Assembly: GCF_009296315.1 (NCBI RefSeq)
Contig: NZ_WHLY01000002.1
Span: 2,604,001-2,668,000 of the forward strand
Direction of reading: 5' to 3'
Source of the DNA: Salmonirosea aquatica
Lineage (GTDB): Bacteria > Bacteroidota > Bacteroidia > Cytophagales > Spirosomataceae
DNA: 64,000 nucleotides
The notes below the pieces were generated by a model. It was not told the DNA's origin and made no database searches. It saw only the letters and a program-made list of their open reading frames with translations. Positions 53,189 through 62,224 of the stretch are shown here, piece by piece. Made by a program: the position numbers and the translations under genes. Within the stretch, counting starts at the first letter, position 1, and every line of letters starts with the position of its first letter.

Positions 53189-54301
53189 CTATTCAAAATA
53201 ATTCAGCACCCGATGGCCGCTGTTCTCCAGAAGTTTATCTTGCTTAAATAATTCCAAATCGGCCATTACCATGTCATTTACCAGAGCTTTCAGATCGTAC
53301 TTTGGTTTCCAACCCAGTTTGGTTTGAGACTTGGTCGGGTCGCCGATCAGCAGTTCCACCTCGGTAGGCCGGAAGTACCGCTCATCGATCGCCACTACTT
53401 CCTTGCCTTCGGCAAGCTGGTATTCTGGATTACTGCTTTTGACCACGACTCCCTTCTCATCAACGCCTTCACCTTTAAACTCCAGCTCTACACCTACCTC
53501 CGCAAAAGCCATGCGTACGAACTCCCTGATCCGGGTGGTTTGGCCAGTAGCAATCACATAGTCCTCGGCTTTTTCCTGTTGCAGGATCAACCACATGGCT
53601 TCAACGTAGTCCTTGGCATGACCCCAGTCGCGTTGGGCGTCCATATTCCCCAAATACACCTTATCTTGTAAACCCAGCGCAATGCGGGCTACGGCCCGGG
53701 TAATTTTGCGGGTTACAAACGTTTCGCCCCGTAGAGGTGATTCATGGTTGAATAAAATCCCATTCACTGCGAACATATCATACGCCTCACGGTAGTTGAC
53801 CGTAATCCAGTAACCGTACAATTTCGCCACGGCATAGGGCGAGCGCGGGTAGAAAGGCGTAGTTTCGGATTGAGGTACTTCCTGTACCAGTCCATAAAGT
53901 TCAGAAGTAGAAGCCTGGTAAATCTTGGTCTTTTTGGCCAGTCCCAGGAGGCGAACGGCTTCCAGAATCCGGAGCGTTCCGATACCATCTACGTTGGCAG
54001 TGTATTCAGGCTCCTCAAAACTCACCTGTACGTGCGACATAGCCCCAAGGTTATAAATTTCGTCGGGCTGCACATCCTGAATGATCCGAATGATATTGGT
54101 TGAGTCGCTCAGATCACCATAATGCAGGTGAAAACGAATATTTTTTTCGTGAGGATCTTCGTAGATGTGATCAATGCGTTGCGTATTGAACAAAGATGTC
54201 CGGCGTTTTATACCATGTACCTCATACCCTTTGCTCAGGAGCAGTTCGGCGAGGTAGGCGCCATCTTGTCCGGTAATTCCGGTAACCAATGCTTTTTTCA
54301 T
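53189..54301 (-). CDS. gmd: GDP-mannose 4,6-dehydratase
   Basis: A 370-residue extended SDR: cofactor loop [40 protein letters not shown], catalytic [20 protein letters not shown], and the family-specific [20 protein letters not shown] and [20 protein letters not shown]. It forms GDP-4-keto-6-deoxymannose for GDP-fucose or related sugars in surface glycans. No GDP-fucose synthase (fcl) is adjacent, so the partner enzyme is elsewhere. Confidence 0.96.
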   Translation of the reverse strand: MKKALVTGITGQDGAYLAELLLSKGYEVHGIKRRTSLFNTQRIDHIYEDPHEKNIRFHLHYGDLSDSTNIIRIIQDVQPDEIYNLGAMSHVQVSFEEPEYTANVDGIGTLRILEAVRLLGLAKKTKIYQASTSELYGLVQEVPQSETTPFYPRSPYAVAKLYGYWITVNYREAYDMFAVNGILFNHESPLRGETFVTRKITRAVARIALGLQDKVYLGNMDAQRDWGHAKDYVEAMWLILQQEKAEDYVIATGQTTRIREFVRMAFAEVGVELEFKGEGVDEKGVVVKSSNPEYQLAEGKEVVAIDERYFRPTEVELLIGDPTKSQTKLGWKPKYDLKALVNDMVMADLELFKQDKLLENSGHRVLNYFE

Positions 54302-54404
54302 AGTTCTGAGGGATGCTACCGCACCTTTGGTGAAAAGATCAAGCTACAAAAATAGGGAATGTGTCGAAAAATCGGCTCTACTTTTCTATAAAATCGGGAT
54401 CAGG

Positions 54405-54980
54405 TTACTTAAGTGTATCCGCTGAGGCTCTAATTTCCAGTCCTTTTTTAATTTCCACCCGTTCGGGCAGGATAACCGCCGATGGATATTGCTGACGCAT
54501 TTGGGCAAGGTACTCTTCCGCGTCGGCCCGGTACATGAAGTCGCCGGCCTTAACCCGGTACGAGGGCTGGGAATAACTCACGTATGGATTCAACTCCGGG
54601 AAAAGTTGATAGACAAACGACTTTGCATTATCAGCATCCTGCCGGGTGTTTCCAACGTACAGTTGAATCCGAAATCCGCTTATATACCGAATGGCGCGAT
54701 TCTGCTCAGCCATGGTATCCAACACAGCCTCCAACCGTTTATTGATGTAGAGGGGTTCTTCCGTTTTGGAAGGTCGGTAGCGTGGCGGTGGATCCTTCTT
54801 TTCCGTTTCTTTCGGTTTCTCAATGACAGGTTCTACGTAAGTATAGTGGGGCCTCACTTTGCTCAGTTCTGCTTCATAACGGTCTTTTGAAGCATTTGAT
54901 ACCGTCTTTTTTGTACATCCTGATCCCGCCACGATTCCTGTTACCAGAAAGATCAGAATACTATACTTGTCAGCTATCAT
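54405..54980 (-). CDS. SPOR-domain lipoprotein
   Basis: A 191-residue protein with a lipobox (GIVAGSGC, Cys22). A Lys/Glu/Pro-rich linker follows, then a C-terminal SPOR-like domain (SGFRIQLYVGNTRQDADNAK, YRVKAGDFMYRADAEEYLAQ). SPOR domains bind denuded peptidoglycan and direct proteins to the septum. It is divergent from murB, which suits a cell-wall setting, though no direct link is shown. Confidence 0.8.
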   Translation of the reverse strand: MIADKYSILIFLVTGIVAGSGCTKKTVSNASKDRYEAELSKVRPHYTYVEPVIEKPKETEKKDPPPRYRPSKTEEPLYINKRLEAVLDTMAEQNRAIRYISGFRIQLYVGNTRQDADNAKSFVYQLFPELNPYVSYSQPSYRVKAGDFMYRADAEEYLAQMRQQYPSAVILPERVEIKKGLEIRASADTLK

Positions 54981-55065
54981 GGAGTAGACTATTCAGGATT
55001 ATGGCACAAACATAACCAAAAAACGAATAAATGCGCCCATTTAGCACATGTGGTCGAGGATTGGC

Positions 55066-55073
55066 TACCTTTG
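55066..55073 (+). promoter_or_regulatory. Bacteroidota -7 box before murB
   Basis: TACCTTTG matches TAnnTTTG and lies 18 bp before the ATG at 55092. It also supports that ATG rather than the GTG at 55050, which would lie upstream of the promoter. Confidence 0.45.
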
Positions 55074-55091
55074 CATTTTTTCGACTCACGC

Positions 55092-56108
55092 ATGGAAATT
55101 CAGCAAAACGTCTCACTGCGTCCTTACAACACCTTCGGCTTCGATGTCCGGGCTCGTTATTTTGTTTCCATTACCTCGGTGGAACAGCTGCAGGAACTGT
55201 TGCGCGATCCGCAATGGGAAGCGCTTCCCAAATGGATTTTGGGTGATGGCAGCAATGTGCTGCTTACTCAGGATGTGAATGCACTGGTCATTCAGATCGC
55301 CATCAAGGGAATAGAACAAGTCCGTGAAGATACTCAACATGTATGGCTACGGGCAGGGGCCGGCGAGAGCTGGCATCAGTTTGTACTATACTGCGTCGAA
55401 AACGAGTTTGCCGGTGTAGAAAACCTCTCCCTGATTCCCGGTACCGTGGGCGCGGCACCGATGCAAAACATTGGCGCCTACGGGGTAGAAATCAAAGACG
55501 TATTTGAAGAACTGGAAGCCGTAGAAATCGCAACCGGTACCATTCAAATATTTGACGGCCCTGCCTGTGCCTTCGGATACCGGGAAAGCGTATTCAAGCG
55601 GAGTATGAAAGACCGCTACATCATTACTTCGGTGACGCTCCGTTTACAGAAAATACCTGATTTTCATGTCACATATGGCGATATTCAAAAAACCTTGGAA
55701 GCCATGGACATCCGCGAACTTTCACTACGCGCAGTTAGTGATGCGGTGATACAAATTCGTCAGAGCAAATTACCCGATCCGGCGCAGATTGGTAACGCGG
55801 GAAGTTTTTTTAAGAATCCCGAAATTCCCCGAGCGGCTTTTGAGGTACTTAAGGCCCAATACCCAAACCTGCCTGGCTACCCCGTGAACGGAGAGATAGT
55901 AAAGGTACCCGCCGGGTGGCTCATTGAGCAGGCCGGCTGGAAAGGCCACCGCGAAGGGTCTGTGGGGGTTCACGACCGGCAGGCGCTGGTGCTAGTACAT
56001 TACGGTACTGGCGCCGGCCAGCAAATCAAAGCGTTAGCCTACAAAATACAGAATTCGGTAGAAGATAAATTCGGCATACAACTGTCCCCGGAAGTAAATT
56101 TCATGTAG
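55092..56108 (+). CDS. murB: UDP-N-acetylenolpyruvoylglucosamine reductase
   Basis: 338 residues from the ATG at 55092 (MEIQQNVSLRPYNTFGFDVR). The GTG-initiated longer frame is unlikely. FAD-binding segments are WILGDGSNVLL, NLSLIPGTVGAAPMQNIGAY and the acid/serine region DPAQIGNAGSFFKNPEIPR. The type I MurB C-terminus (VPAGWLIEQAGWKGHREGSV, VHDRQALVLVHYG) is complete. It makes UDP-MurNAc for peptidoglycan. It is convergent with the ROK kinase gene. Confidence 0.95.
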   Translation: MEIQQNVSLRPYNTFGFDVRARYFVSITSVEQLQELLRDPQWEALPKWILGDGSNVLLTQDVNALVIQIAIKGIEQVREDTQHVWLRAGAGESWHQFVLYCVENEFAGVENLSLIPGTVGAAPMQNIGAYGVEIKDVFEELEAVEIATGTIQIFDGPACAFGYRESVFKRSMKDRYIITSVTLRLQKIPDFHVTYGDIQKTLEAMDIRELSLRAVSDAVIQIRQSKLPDPAQIGNAGSFFKNPEIPRAAFEVLKAQYPNLPGYPVNGEIVKVPAGWLIEQAGWKGHREGSVGVHDRQALVLVHYGTGAGQQIKALAYKIQNSVEDKFGIQLSPEVNFM

Positions 56109-56133
56109 GCAGATAGCTCACCATTACCGAAAA

Positions 56134-57042
56134 TCATTCGAAGCATAGCGAAGCGGCTCCGAGCAAACCCGCATCATTGGCCAAAGTAGCCCGTTTGACC
56201 ACCAGATTTTTCAAGTAGTGGGGCGTGAGCCAGTAGTCGAGCTGGCGCTTTACCGAAGGCATAATAAAGTCAAAAGACGCCGAAATACCGCCTCCGATCA
56301 GGATGGTCGTGATATCCAGGATCCGAATCATGGCTACCAGGCCATCGCCGAGCATGGCACCCATTTCGTCAAAAACACGCATAGCCAGCTCATCGTTTTC
56401 AGCGGCGGCGGCCACCAGACCTGTTGTAGAGATGGTACCGTCTTTGGGTAGTTGAGTTTCACCTTTGTAGGCAGCTCTCATTTCATTGGCCATGTGCAGC
56501 AATTCAACCTTTCCGATATTACGCTCCAGAACGCGGCCATGTCGGGAAGGTACGTGACCTGGCTCCATGGCATTGCCGCCTCCACCTTTGAATACTTTCT
56601 TATCAATGATAGCCGCGCCGCCGATGCCGGTACCCAGCGTAACAAAAATATAGTCCTCGGGAAGTTTTTCTTCGCCAAAGTAGTATTCACCCAATGCGGC
56701 CGCATTGGCATCATTCTCCAGATAAAAGGTATGGCCGGGAAAACGGGTGCTCAGTTCGGGAATAATACGGATACCATCGATTTCGGGTATGGCAGTGATC
56801 TCGATCAGGGTGCTGCGGTCACGGGTAATCAGGCCAGGTACCCCGATTCCGGTACGTTTGACGTGGGGGTGCTCCAGTAGCTGCAGGGCAATGGCATCGC
56901 CCAGACGCTCGACAAAGTGGCCCGATTTGCGCCAGCTGGCGGTGTCATGGCTGTAAAAGTTTGAAATCCTTCCATCAGTAGCGTCTACGATTCCCATTTT
57001 TACGTTGGTGCCGCCTACGTCTATGCCGAGGTACTGTTCCAT
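56134..57042 (-). CDS. ROK-family sugar kinase (glucokinase-like)
   Basis: A 302-residue protein with YLGIDVGGTNVKMGIVDATD (phosphate-1), GIGVPGLITRDRSTLIEI, LENDANAAALGEYYF (catalytic Asp) and VTLGTGIGGAAIIDKKVFKG. The usual ROK zinc motif with three cysteines (CxCGxxGCxE) is absent; its place holds MEPGHVPSRHGRVLERNIGK. A glucokinase-type activity is likely but the sugar is uncertain, and the missing zinc motif could mark a divergent specificity. Confidence 0.85.
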   Translation of the reverse strand: MEQYLGIDVGGTNVKMGIVDATDGRISNFYSHDTASWRKSGHFVERLGDAIALQLLEHPHVKRTGIGVPGLITRDRSTLIEITAIPEIDGIRIIPELSTRFPGHTFYLENDANAAALGEYYFGEEKLPEDYIFVTLGTGIGGAAIIDKKVFKGGGGNAMEPGHVPSRHGRVLERNIGKVELLHMANEMRAAYKGETQLPKDGTISTTGLVAAAAENDELAMRVFDEMGAMLGDGLVAMIRILDITTILIGGGISASFDFIMPSVKRQLDYWLTPHYLKNLVVKRATLANDAGLLGAASLCFE

Positions 57043-57123
57043 GAATAATTATAAATGATGAGGTAAAGGTTGGTACTGTTTCAAACCGGAAAGTTAGGCA
57101 TTTATACTCCAATCCGCCTAATT

Positions 57124-57834
57124 TTACCCAATATCCCCGGCTTGGGGACGCAGGATAATTTCTTCGACCACCGCTGAAGACGACAGATGATAAGCCGACC
57201 AGATGCTCTCGGCGATGTCTTGGGCCTTCATAAAACGCGATTCGGGCAATTCTGTCCCTGCCCAACTTTCAGTAAGAGTAGCCCCCGGCAACAGGGCAGT
57301 CACTTTGATGCCCAGCGGCTTGAGTTCTTCACGAAAGACCTTGGTCATCCCATATAGCGCAAATTTGGAGACGCTGTAAGAGCCTCCGTTCGGATAGGCC
57401 ATGATACTGGCCGTAGAACAAATGTTAAAGATATGTCCTTCCTGCCGGGCGATCATGCCCGGCAACAAACCCCTTGTTACGTGGTAGGCACTGTAAACAT
57501 TGGTTTCGATGGAACGTTCGAGTATGCCAGCGGGTTCTGTGTGCAGTTGACCGGGTACGAATACACCCGTGTTATTGACCAGCAGCGCCACGGGGCGATT
57601 GAGGGAGTTGACGTAGTCCACGAAGTGATCGGTGTCGGAACGCACCGACAGATCGGCCTGATGAATCAAAAGTGAAGAATTAGCATAACGCGCCTGGGCG
57701 GCCTCACGAAAACTTTCCAGCGTGTCCCTTTGCCGGGCGCAGGTAACCACGTCGAAGCCCCCTTCCAAAAAACGCTCGGCGGCAGCCCGGCCAATTCCCT
57801 TGGTAGCACCGGTAATGACGGCTAGTGGATTCAT
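57124..57834 (-). CDS. SDR oxidoreductase
   Basis: A 236-residue classical SDR: AVITGATKGIGRAAAERFLE, NNTGVFVPGQ, the catalytic Ser/Tyr/Lys region ICSTASIMAYPNGGSYSVSK, and ALLPGATLTESWAGTELPES. It resembles 3-oxoacyl-ACP reductase-like or sepiapterin-type enzymes. The substrate cannot be inferred. It is 80 bp upstream of the ROK gene and divergent from mlaE. Confidence 0.85.
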   Translation of the reverse strand: MNPLAVITGATKGIGRAAAERFLEGGFDVVTCARQRDTLESFREAAQARYANSSLLIHQADLSVRSDTDHFVDYVNSLNRPVALLVNNTGVFVPGQLHTEPAGILERSIETNVYSAYHVTRGLLPGMIARQEGHIFNICSTASIMAYPNGGSYSVSKFALYGMTKVFREELKPLGIKVTALLPGATLTESWAGTELPESRFMKAQDIAESIWSAYHLSSSAVVEEIILRPQAGDIG

Positions 57835-57897
57835 TTTTTACTTTGGGTCAATTTTTTCTAATTTTCAGCCGAAATTATCGAATACCGCTCAGATAGC

Positions 57898-58626
57898 ATG
57901 GCCACCATCGGAAAATACTTCATTTTTTTAGGAACGCTCTTTACCCGGCGCGAAAGGATGAGGGTCTATTGGCGGCGGTTCATAGAAGAATGCGTGGGGA
58001 TTGGCGTTAGCTCGGTATTGATCGTTTCCATCGTTTCTATTTTTATTGGCGCGGTATCCTGCATCCAAACGGCCTACAATCTGGTCAGTCCTATCATTCC
58101 GGTTTCTACCGTTGCCCTGGTGGTGCGCGACATGGTGATTCTGGAACTGGCCCCTACCATTACCTGCATTGTGCTGGCCGGGAAAGTCGGCTCCAATATT
58201 GCCGGGGAGCTAGGTACCATGCGGATCACGGAGCAGGTGGATGCCCTGGAAGTAATGGGGATCAATTCTGCTTCCTACCTGATCCTGCCTAAGGTACTGG
58301 CCGCGATGGTTATGTTTCCGATGCTGGTGGTACTGGCGGCTTTCCTGGGGATTCTGGGCGGATACCTGGCAGGTACCCTCACCGGCGCCGTCTCACCGCG
58401 CGACTATGTGTACGGCATCCGCGACTCATTCGTACCCTTCAATATCTTCTTCATGTGTGTGAAACCTTTTGTCTTCGGCTTTTTGATAGCCACGGTTTCG
58501 GCCTATAAAGGGTACTTTACCAAAGGTGGGGCCCTGGAGGTAGGGCAGTCGAGCACACAAGCCGTAACCAATAGCTGCATTGCCGTGCTGGCGGCGGATT
58601 ACCTTCTTGCCCAACTTTTCCTGTAA
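57898..58626 (+). CDS. mlaE: MlaE-type lipid transport permease
   Basis: A 242-residue membrane protein. The family-defining stretch GKVGSNIAGELGTMRITEQV is followed by DALEVMGINSASYLILPKVL, with about five transmembrane segments (VSSVLIVSIVSIFIGAV, MFPMLVVLAAFLGILGGYL) and a late AVTNSCIAVLAADYLLAQLF. The permease moves phospholipids between the membranes with MlaF. The mlaF start is 4 bp after its stop. Confidence 0.93.
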   Translation: MATIGKYFIFLGTLFTRRERMRVYWRRFIEECVGIGVSSVLIVSIVSIFIGAVSCIQTAYNLVSPIIPVSTVALVVRDMVILELAPTITCIVLAGKVGSNIAGELGTMRITEQVDALEVMGINSASYLILPKVLAAMVMFPMLVVLAAFLGILGGYLAGTLTGAVSPRDYVYGIRDSFVPFNIFFMCVKPFVFGFLIATVSAYKGYFTKGGALEVGQSSTQAVTNSCIAVLAADYLLAQLFL

Positions 58627-58630
58627 AGCC

Positions 58631-59377
58631 ATGATTGAGATAAAAGATATCGTCAAGTCATTCGGCGACAATGATGTATTAAAGGGAATCAGCTGTGAGC
58701 TACGGCAGGGCGAAACCAATCTGATCATCGGCGGCAGCGGTACGGGTAAAAGTGTGCTTCTTAAATGTACCATTGGGCTTGTCAGGCCCGATTCGGGCAG
58801 CATCCTGTACAATGGCCGCAGTTTTTACCAGAGTGACAAGGAAGGACAGCAGGCGATCCGCCGCGAAATGGGGGTCTTGTTTCAGGGAGGGGCTTTATTC
58901 GATTCTCAGACGGTCCATCAGAACGTCCAGTTTCCTTTGGATATGCTTACCTCGATGCCTCCGGATGAAAAGAACGACCGGGTGGCGTTTTGCCTGCAGC
59001 GGGTAGGTCTGGAGAATACGGGCAAATTGATGCCTTCCGAAATTAGCGGCGGGATGAAAAAGCGGGTGGCCATCGCCCGTGCCATCGTCATGAACCCCAA
59101 GTACCTCTTCTGTGACGAGCCCAACTCGGGTCTTGATCCGCTCACCGGTGTGAAAATTGACGAGTTAATTCGGGAGATTACCGACGAGTATAAGATTACC
59201 ACGGTAGTCATCACGCACGACATGAATTCGGTGATGGAGATCGGCGACAATGTGATCTTTCTTTACAAAGGTCGAAAACTATGGGAAGGCGATAATAACG
59301 CCATCCTGCATACCGATGTCAAGGAATTGAAGGAATTCATTTTTGCCAACAAGCTTTTGCGCGAAATGCGCGACTGA
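58631..59377 (+). CDS. mlaF: MlaF-type lipid transport ATPase
   Basis: The ATG at 58631 (MIEIKDIVKSFGDNDVLKGI) gives 248 residues; an upstream in-frame ATG at 58580 lies inside mlaE. Walker A is IIGGSGTGKSVLLKCTIGL, the signature ISGGMKKRVAIARAIVMNP and Walker B LFCDEPNSGLDPLTGVKIDE. It energises lipid transport with the permease MlaE. No MlaD/MCE gene follows; the next gene is on the other strand only 7 bp away. Confidence 0.92.
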   Translation: MIEIKDIVKSFGDNDVLKGISCELRQGETNLIIGGSGTGKSVLLKCTIGLVRPDSGSILYNGRSFYQSDKEGQQAIRREMGVLFQGGALFDSQTVHQNVQFPLDMLTSMPPDEKNDRVAFCLQRVGLENTGKLMPSEISGGMKKRVAIARAIVMNPKYLFCDEPNSGLDPLTGVKIDELIREITDEYKITTVVITHDMNSVMEIGDNVIFLYKGRKLWEGDNNAILHTDVKELKEFIFANKLLREMRD

Positions 59378-59383
59378 AGGTAC

Positions 59384-60901
59384 CTAGGCTGATTTTCCCA
59401 GGTACCTTCTGAATCGTACAGGCAGTGTGTCGCGTTCGATGAGCAGTACTATGGCCGCAAACAAAAAGAATGTCATCAACCCCACTCCCAAGTCTATCCA
59501 AAAACCGGCTCTGGGCAGAAAAGAAGCCCCAAATACCACTGTGCCTCCCAATAACACATAGCCTAATGCTGAACCTACCCGGTAGGGAACAGGATAGAAT
59601 TTCTGTCCGAATGCGTAGCACAATGCCGTCATGATGACCGACGAGCTCGCAAAGGCCAGCGCGCAACCCAGATACCCCATGATGGGCACCAGCACGATGT
59701 TGAGCAACGCCGTAATACAAGCGCCCATCACGGTAAGGTAGGTACCGTACTGGGTCTTATCAGTCAGTTTGAACCAGGTTGCCAGGTTATAATAAATCCC
59801 CAGGAACAGGAAACCCAATAATAGCCAGGGTACCACGGGCAGGCCCTCGTGATAGATTTTGCGGCGCAGGAAAATCTCCGCCAGCGTGGGCAAGTTCAGG
59901 CAGATTCCTACTCCCATGAGTACACAAATGATTATAAACCATTTCATCACATCGGCGAACACCTCCGGGGCGTTTTTGTCCTCGGCTTTCGAAAAGAAAA
60001 AAGGTTCGGCAGCGTATTTGAAAGCCTGAATGGCCAGATTCATAAAAATGGACAGCTTAAAGGTCTGGCTGTAAATCCCGATGGCATCCCGCGTGGTGCG
60101 GCCCGGATAAAATCCGTCAGGCAACAGAAATTGTAGAGCCATCCGGTCAAAAAGCAAGTTGGTGACCCCGGCAATATTCATGATCATAATGGGAAAGGCA
60201 TATACCCACACCGGTCGGAAGATCTTCCAGTTCCACACGAATTGGAAATCCATCAGTTCCTGTCGCATAAACCAGAAGAAGGTTAGATTGGCAATCAGGT
60301 TGGCCAGCACGATGTAGGCCGCCGGCACATCAGGGATGTAAATCAGCGCTACCAGGGGTCGTAGCGAAGATAGGTACTCCCCATCATAAATAGCCCGACA
60401 GAAAACCAGGAAGAATACATTGAGGCCAATGACCAGCAGAATATTGATGATTCGTACTCGTACGAATTTTTTGGCCTTGCCCTCCAGTCGAAGCCGCGCA
60501 AAAGGAATGGCCATGATTCCGTCCGTAGCCATTATGATCGCCATCCATCGTACCAAAGTTACTTCCTCGGGATACTCGATCAGGCGGGCCACGGGTTCGG
60601 CAAAAAGGATGAGCAGGGTCGAAATCACTATGCTGACCACGATCACCGCACTTAAAATAAGATTGTAGTAAGCCTGTTTGTCTCCTTCTTTCCTAGCAAA
60701 GCGAAAGAAGGACGTTTCCATCCCGAAGGTATAGATGATAAAAAAGAAACCGGCGTACGCGTACAGTTGCGCCTGTACGGCCAACAGTGCCGGATCGAAC
60801 TGGGTATACAGGAACACCAGCAGATAGTTCAGCAACCGCCCCAGCATGGTGCTGACTCCATATGTCGCGGTTTCACCAGCCAGTTTTTTAAGTACGCTCA
60901 T
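59384..60901 (-). CDS. Polysaccharide flippase (Wzx/MATE-like)
   Basis: The ATG at 60901 (MSVLKKLAGETATYGVSTML) gives 505 residues with about 14 transmembrane helices and no signal peptide. An earlier ATG at 60970 adds an unlikely leader. The pattern LVFLYTQFDPALLAVQAQLY, YAYAGFFFIIYTFGMETSFF and the periodic Leu/Phe helices fit the MOP exporter superfamily that flips lipid-linked oligosaccharides. It could serve capsule, O-antigen or peptidoglycan precursors. It is convergent with mlaF. Confidence 0.85.
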   Translation of the reverse strand: MSVLKKLAGETATYGVSTMLGRLLNYLLVFLYTQFDPALLAVQAQLYAYAGFFFIIYTFGMETSFFRFARKEGDKQAYYNLILSAVIVVSIVISTLLILFAEPVARLIEYPEEVTLVRWMAIIMATDGIMAIPFARLRLEGKAKKFVRVRIINILLVIGLNVFFLVFCRAIYDGEYLSSLRPLVALIYIPDVPAAYIVLANLIANLTFFWFMRQELMDFQFVWNWKIFRPVWVYAFPIMIMNIAGVTNLLFDRMALQFLLPDGFYPGRTTRDAIGIYSQTFKLSIFMNLAIQAFKYAAEPFFFSKAEDKNAPEVFADVMKWFIIICVLMGVGICLNLPTLAEIFLRRKIYHEGLPVVPWLLLGFLFLGIYYNLATWFKLTDKTQYGTYLTVMGACITALLNIVLVPIMGYLGCALAFASSSVIMTALCYAFGQKFYPVPYRVGSALGYVLLGGTVVFGASFLPRAGFWIDLGVGLMTFFLFAAIVLLIERDTLPVRFRRYLGKSA

Positions 60902-60980
60902 AGTCTTTACTTCAACAAACACCACCACTTTCCGGCTGGCTGGGGCAAATATAGGAGTTGTGGATAGCAATGTACAAAAA

Positions 60981-61009
60981 AGCCCTTTTCTGATACTCAG
61001 AAAAGGGCT
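60981..61009 (-). terminator. Rho-independent terminator after the TetR gene
   Basis: A 13-bp stem (60981-60993 with 60997-61009, AGCCCTTTTCTGA) with a 3-nt loop and a U-run on the minus strand. It ends the TetR transcript at 61029. Confidence 0.85.
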
Positions 61010-61028
61010 CTACTAAGAGACTGATTGC

Positions 61029-61640
61029 TTATTTCTTATCCAAAGCCATGATGATGTCTTTCATGGTTTGCTCAAGCCGTTTCCAGTCTTCTTCCGACTG
61101 TAAATCCACAGTGGCAAATTTATCCCGGTAATCGGCTGAAACTGCCAGATGGTACATTCCGCCAATCAAAATGGCCAGCATGGGGCTGGTATTGGGATAA
61201 TTGGGTAATTCACCTATTTTTTCATACATCTTCATACTAGAGTCGTTGCGGGCATCGGTCATTACGGGCTTGCCCGCTCCAATTTCCCAGCGAATCAGGT
61301 CACGCGTAGCCTTACGCTCCCGCAAATCGGCTAATCCTTTCGTAAGTACATCGGCCCACATCTTGGCCCGATCTTCGGGGGCAGGAATCGGAAGGTTTTC
61401 AATATACTCCAGGCTGGAAGTAGAGGTGTACTGTCCGGTTTTTACATATTGTTCCATCAGGCCGTCGACTCCTCCGAAATACCGGTAGATGAGCACTTTG
61501 TTAACACCTGCTTCGCGGGCGATCAGATTGACCCCCACTTTTTCGGTGCCGTATTTTTCAATCACCTCACCAACGGCTTTCAGAATCTTGCCTTTGGTAC
61601 GTTCGCGATCACGCTTTTTTACTTTTGCCTGTGTAGCCAT
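61029..61640 (-). CDS. TetR/AcrR-family transcriptional regulator
   Basis: A 203-residue protein with an N-terminal helix-turn-helix (GVNLIAREAGVNKVLIYRYF) and the usual preceding basic helix (KKRDRERTKGKILKAVGEVI). The C-terminal ligand-binding region is divergent (MWADVLTKGLADLRERKATR, NTSPMLAILIGGMYHLAVSA). The ligand and targets are unknown. A short inverted repeat (61827-61839) lies upstream in the AT-rich gap and may be its operator. Confidence 0.88.
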   Translation of the reverse strand: MATQAKVKKRDRERTKGKILKAVGEVIEKYGTEKVGVNLIAREAGVNKVLIYRYFGGVDGLMEQYVKTGQYTSTSSLEYIENLPIPAPEDRAKMWADVLTKGLADLRERKATRDLIRWEIGAGKPVMTDARNDSSMKMYEKIGELPNYPNTSPMLAILIGGMYHLAVSADYRDKFATVDLQSEEDWKRLEQTMKDIIMALDKK

Positions 61641-62046
61641 TTTACTTTTTAGTTTTAGGGGTGTATAGAATGAATAATTGGAGCAAATTAGAAGGGAATA
61701 TTATTTACAAAATATCAATATTGTACCACTTGCCAGTGCCGAGTTACTCAGCAACAAAGCGGTTATAAAGTGGTTATATAAATTAGCTAAAAGGCTTGCT
61801 TAATGTCTAAGCAGTAAACGGGAAGTCGTAAGACTTACGGCGTGTTACGGGAATATTATCAATTCGGTGTCCAATATACGGAAAATGTTAACTTGTATAA
61901 TTAATTTTAGAAAAAAAGTTACTAAAATTAACCAGGTTAAAAAAAAGTCACACTTTCCGGATGTGGATTAGATCTTCAGCGTTGCGTTATCCCTATCCTT
62001 CTTTGCGACTTTTCAAGTGGAAGTTTAAACTTGTCGCATAAGGTCA
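61641..62046. other. AT-rich non-coding gap with small repeats
   Basis: No gene is visible in about 400 bp. Present are a CGTAAG-A-CTTACG inverted repeat (61827-61839) and two GGTTATA copies 11 bp apart (61761-61767 and 61772-61778), both plausible operator-like sites for the TetR gene. Confidence 0.4.
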
Positions 62047-62047
62047 T

Positions 62048-62080
62048 AAAAAAAGTCCCATCCATAGGGAATGAGACTTT
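62048..62080 (-). terminator. Terminator after tRNA-Gln
   Basis: On the minus strand, 10-bp arms (62071-62080 and 62052-62061) pair with one G-U wobble around a 9-nt loop and are followed by a run of U. It sits about 9 bp beyond the tRNA 3' end. Confidence 0.75.
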
Positions 62081-62088
62081 ACCTTCTG

Positions 62089-62159
62089 TTGGCGGGCAAG
62101 GATTCGAACCCTGACTAAGAGAACCAAAATCTCCTGTGCTACCTTTACACCACCTGCCA
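62089..62159 (-). tRNA. tRNA-Gln (anticodon TTG)
   Basis: A 71-nt cloverleaf on the minus strand. The acceptor stem TGGCAGG pairs with CCCGCCA with one A-C mismatch. The anticodon arm GGAGA/TCTCT has loop TTTTGGT, giving anticodon TTG (62125-62127). The T-loop GGTTCGAATCC is standard. CCA is not encoded. It is followed by a terminator and lies between the TetR and fabD genes. Confidence 0.95.
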
Positions 62160-62224
62160 ATCCTGAAATGGTGGTGCAAAAGTAAGGGGAATGGTATTCT
62201 GTGTCAAGTAATACCTGAAAAAAA

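Noticed and set aside
61976-62179. 67-residue minus-strand frame over the tRNA
   Set aside because: It runs through the tRNA-Gln gene and its terminator.
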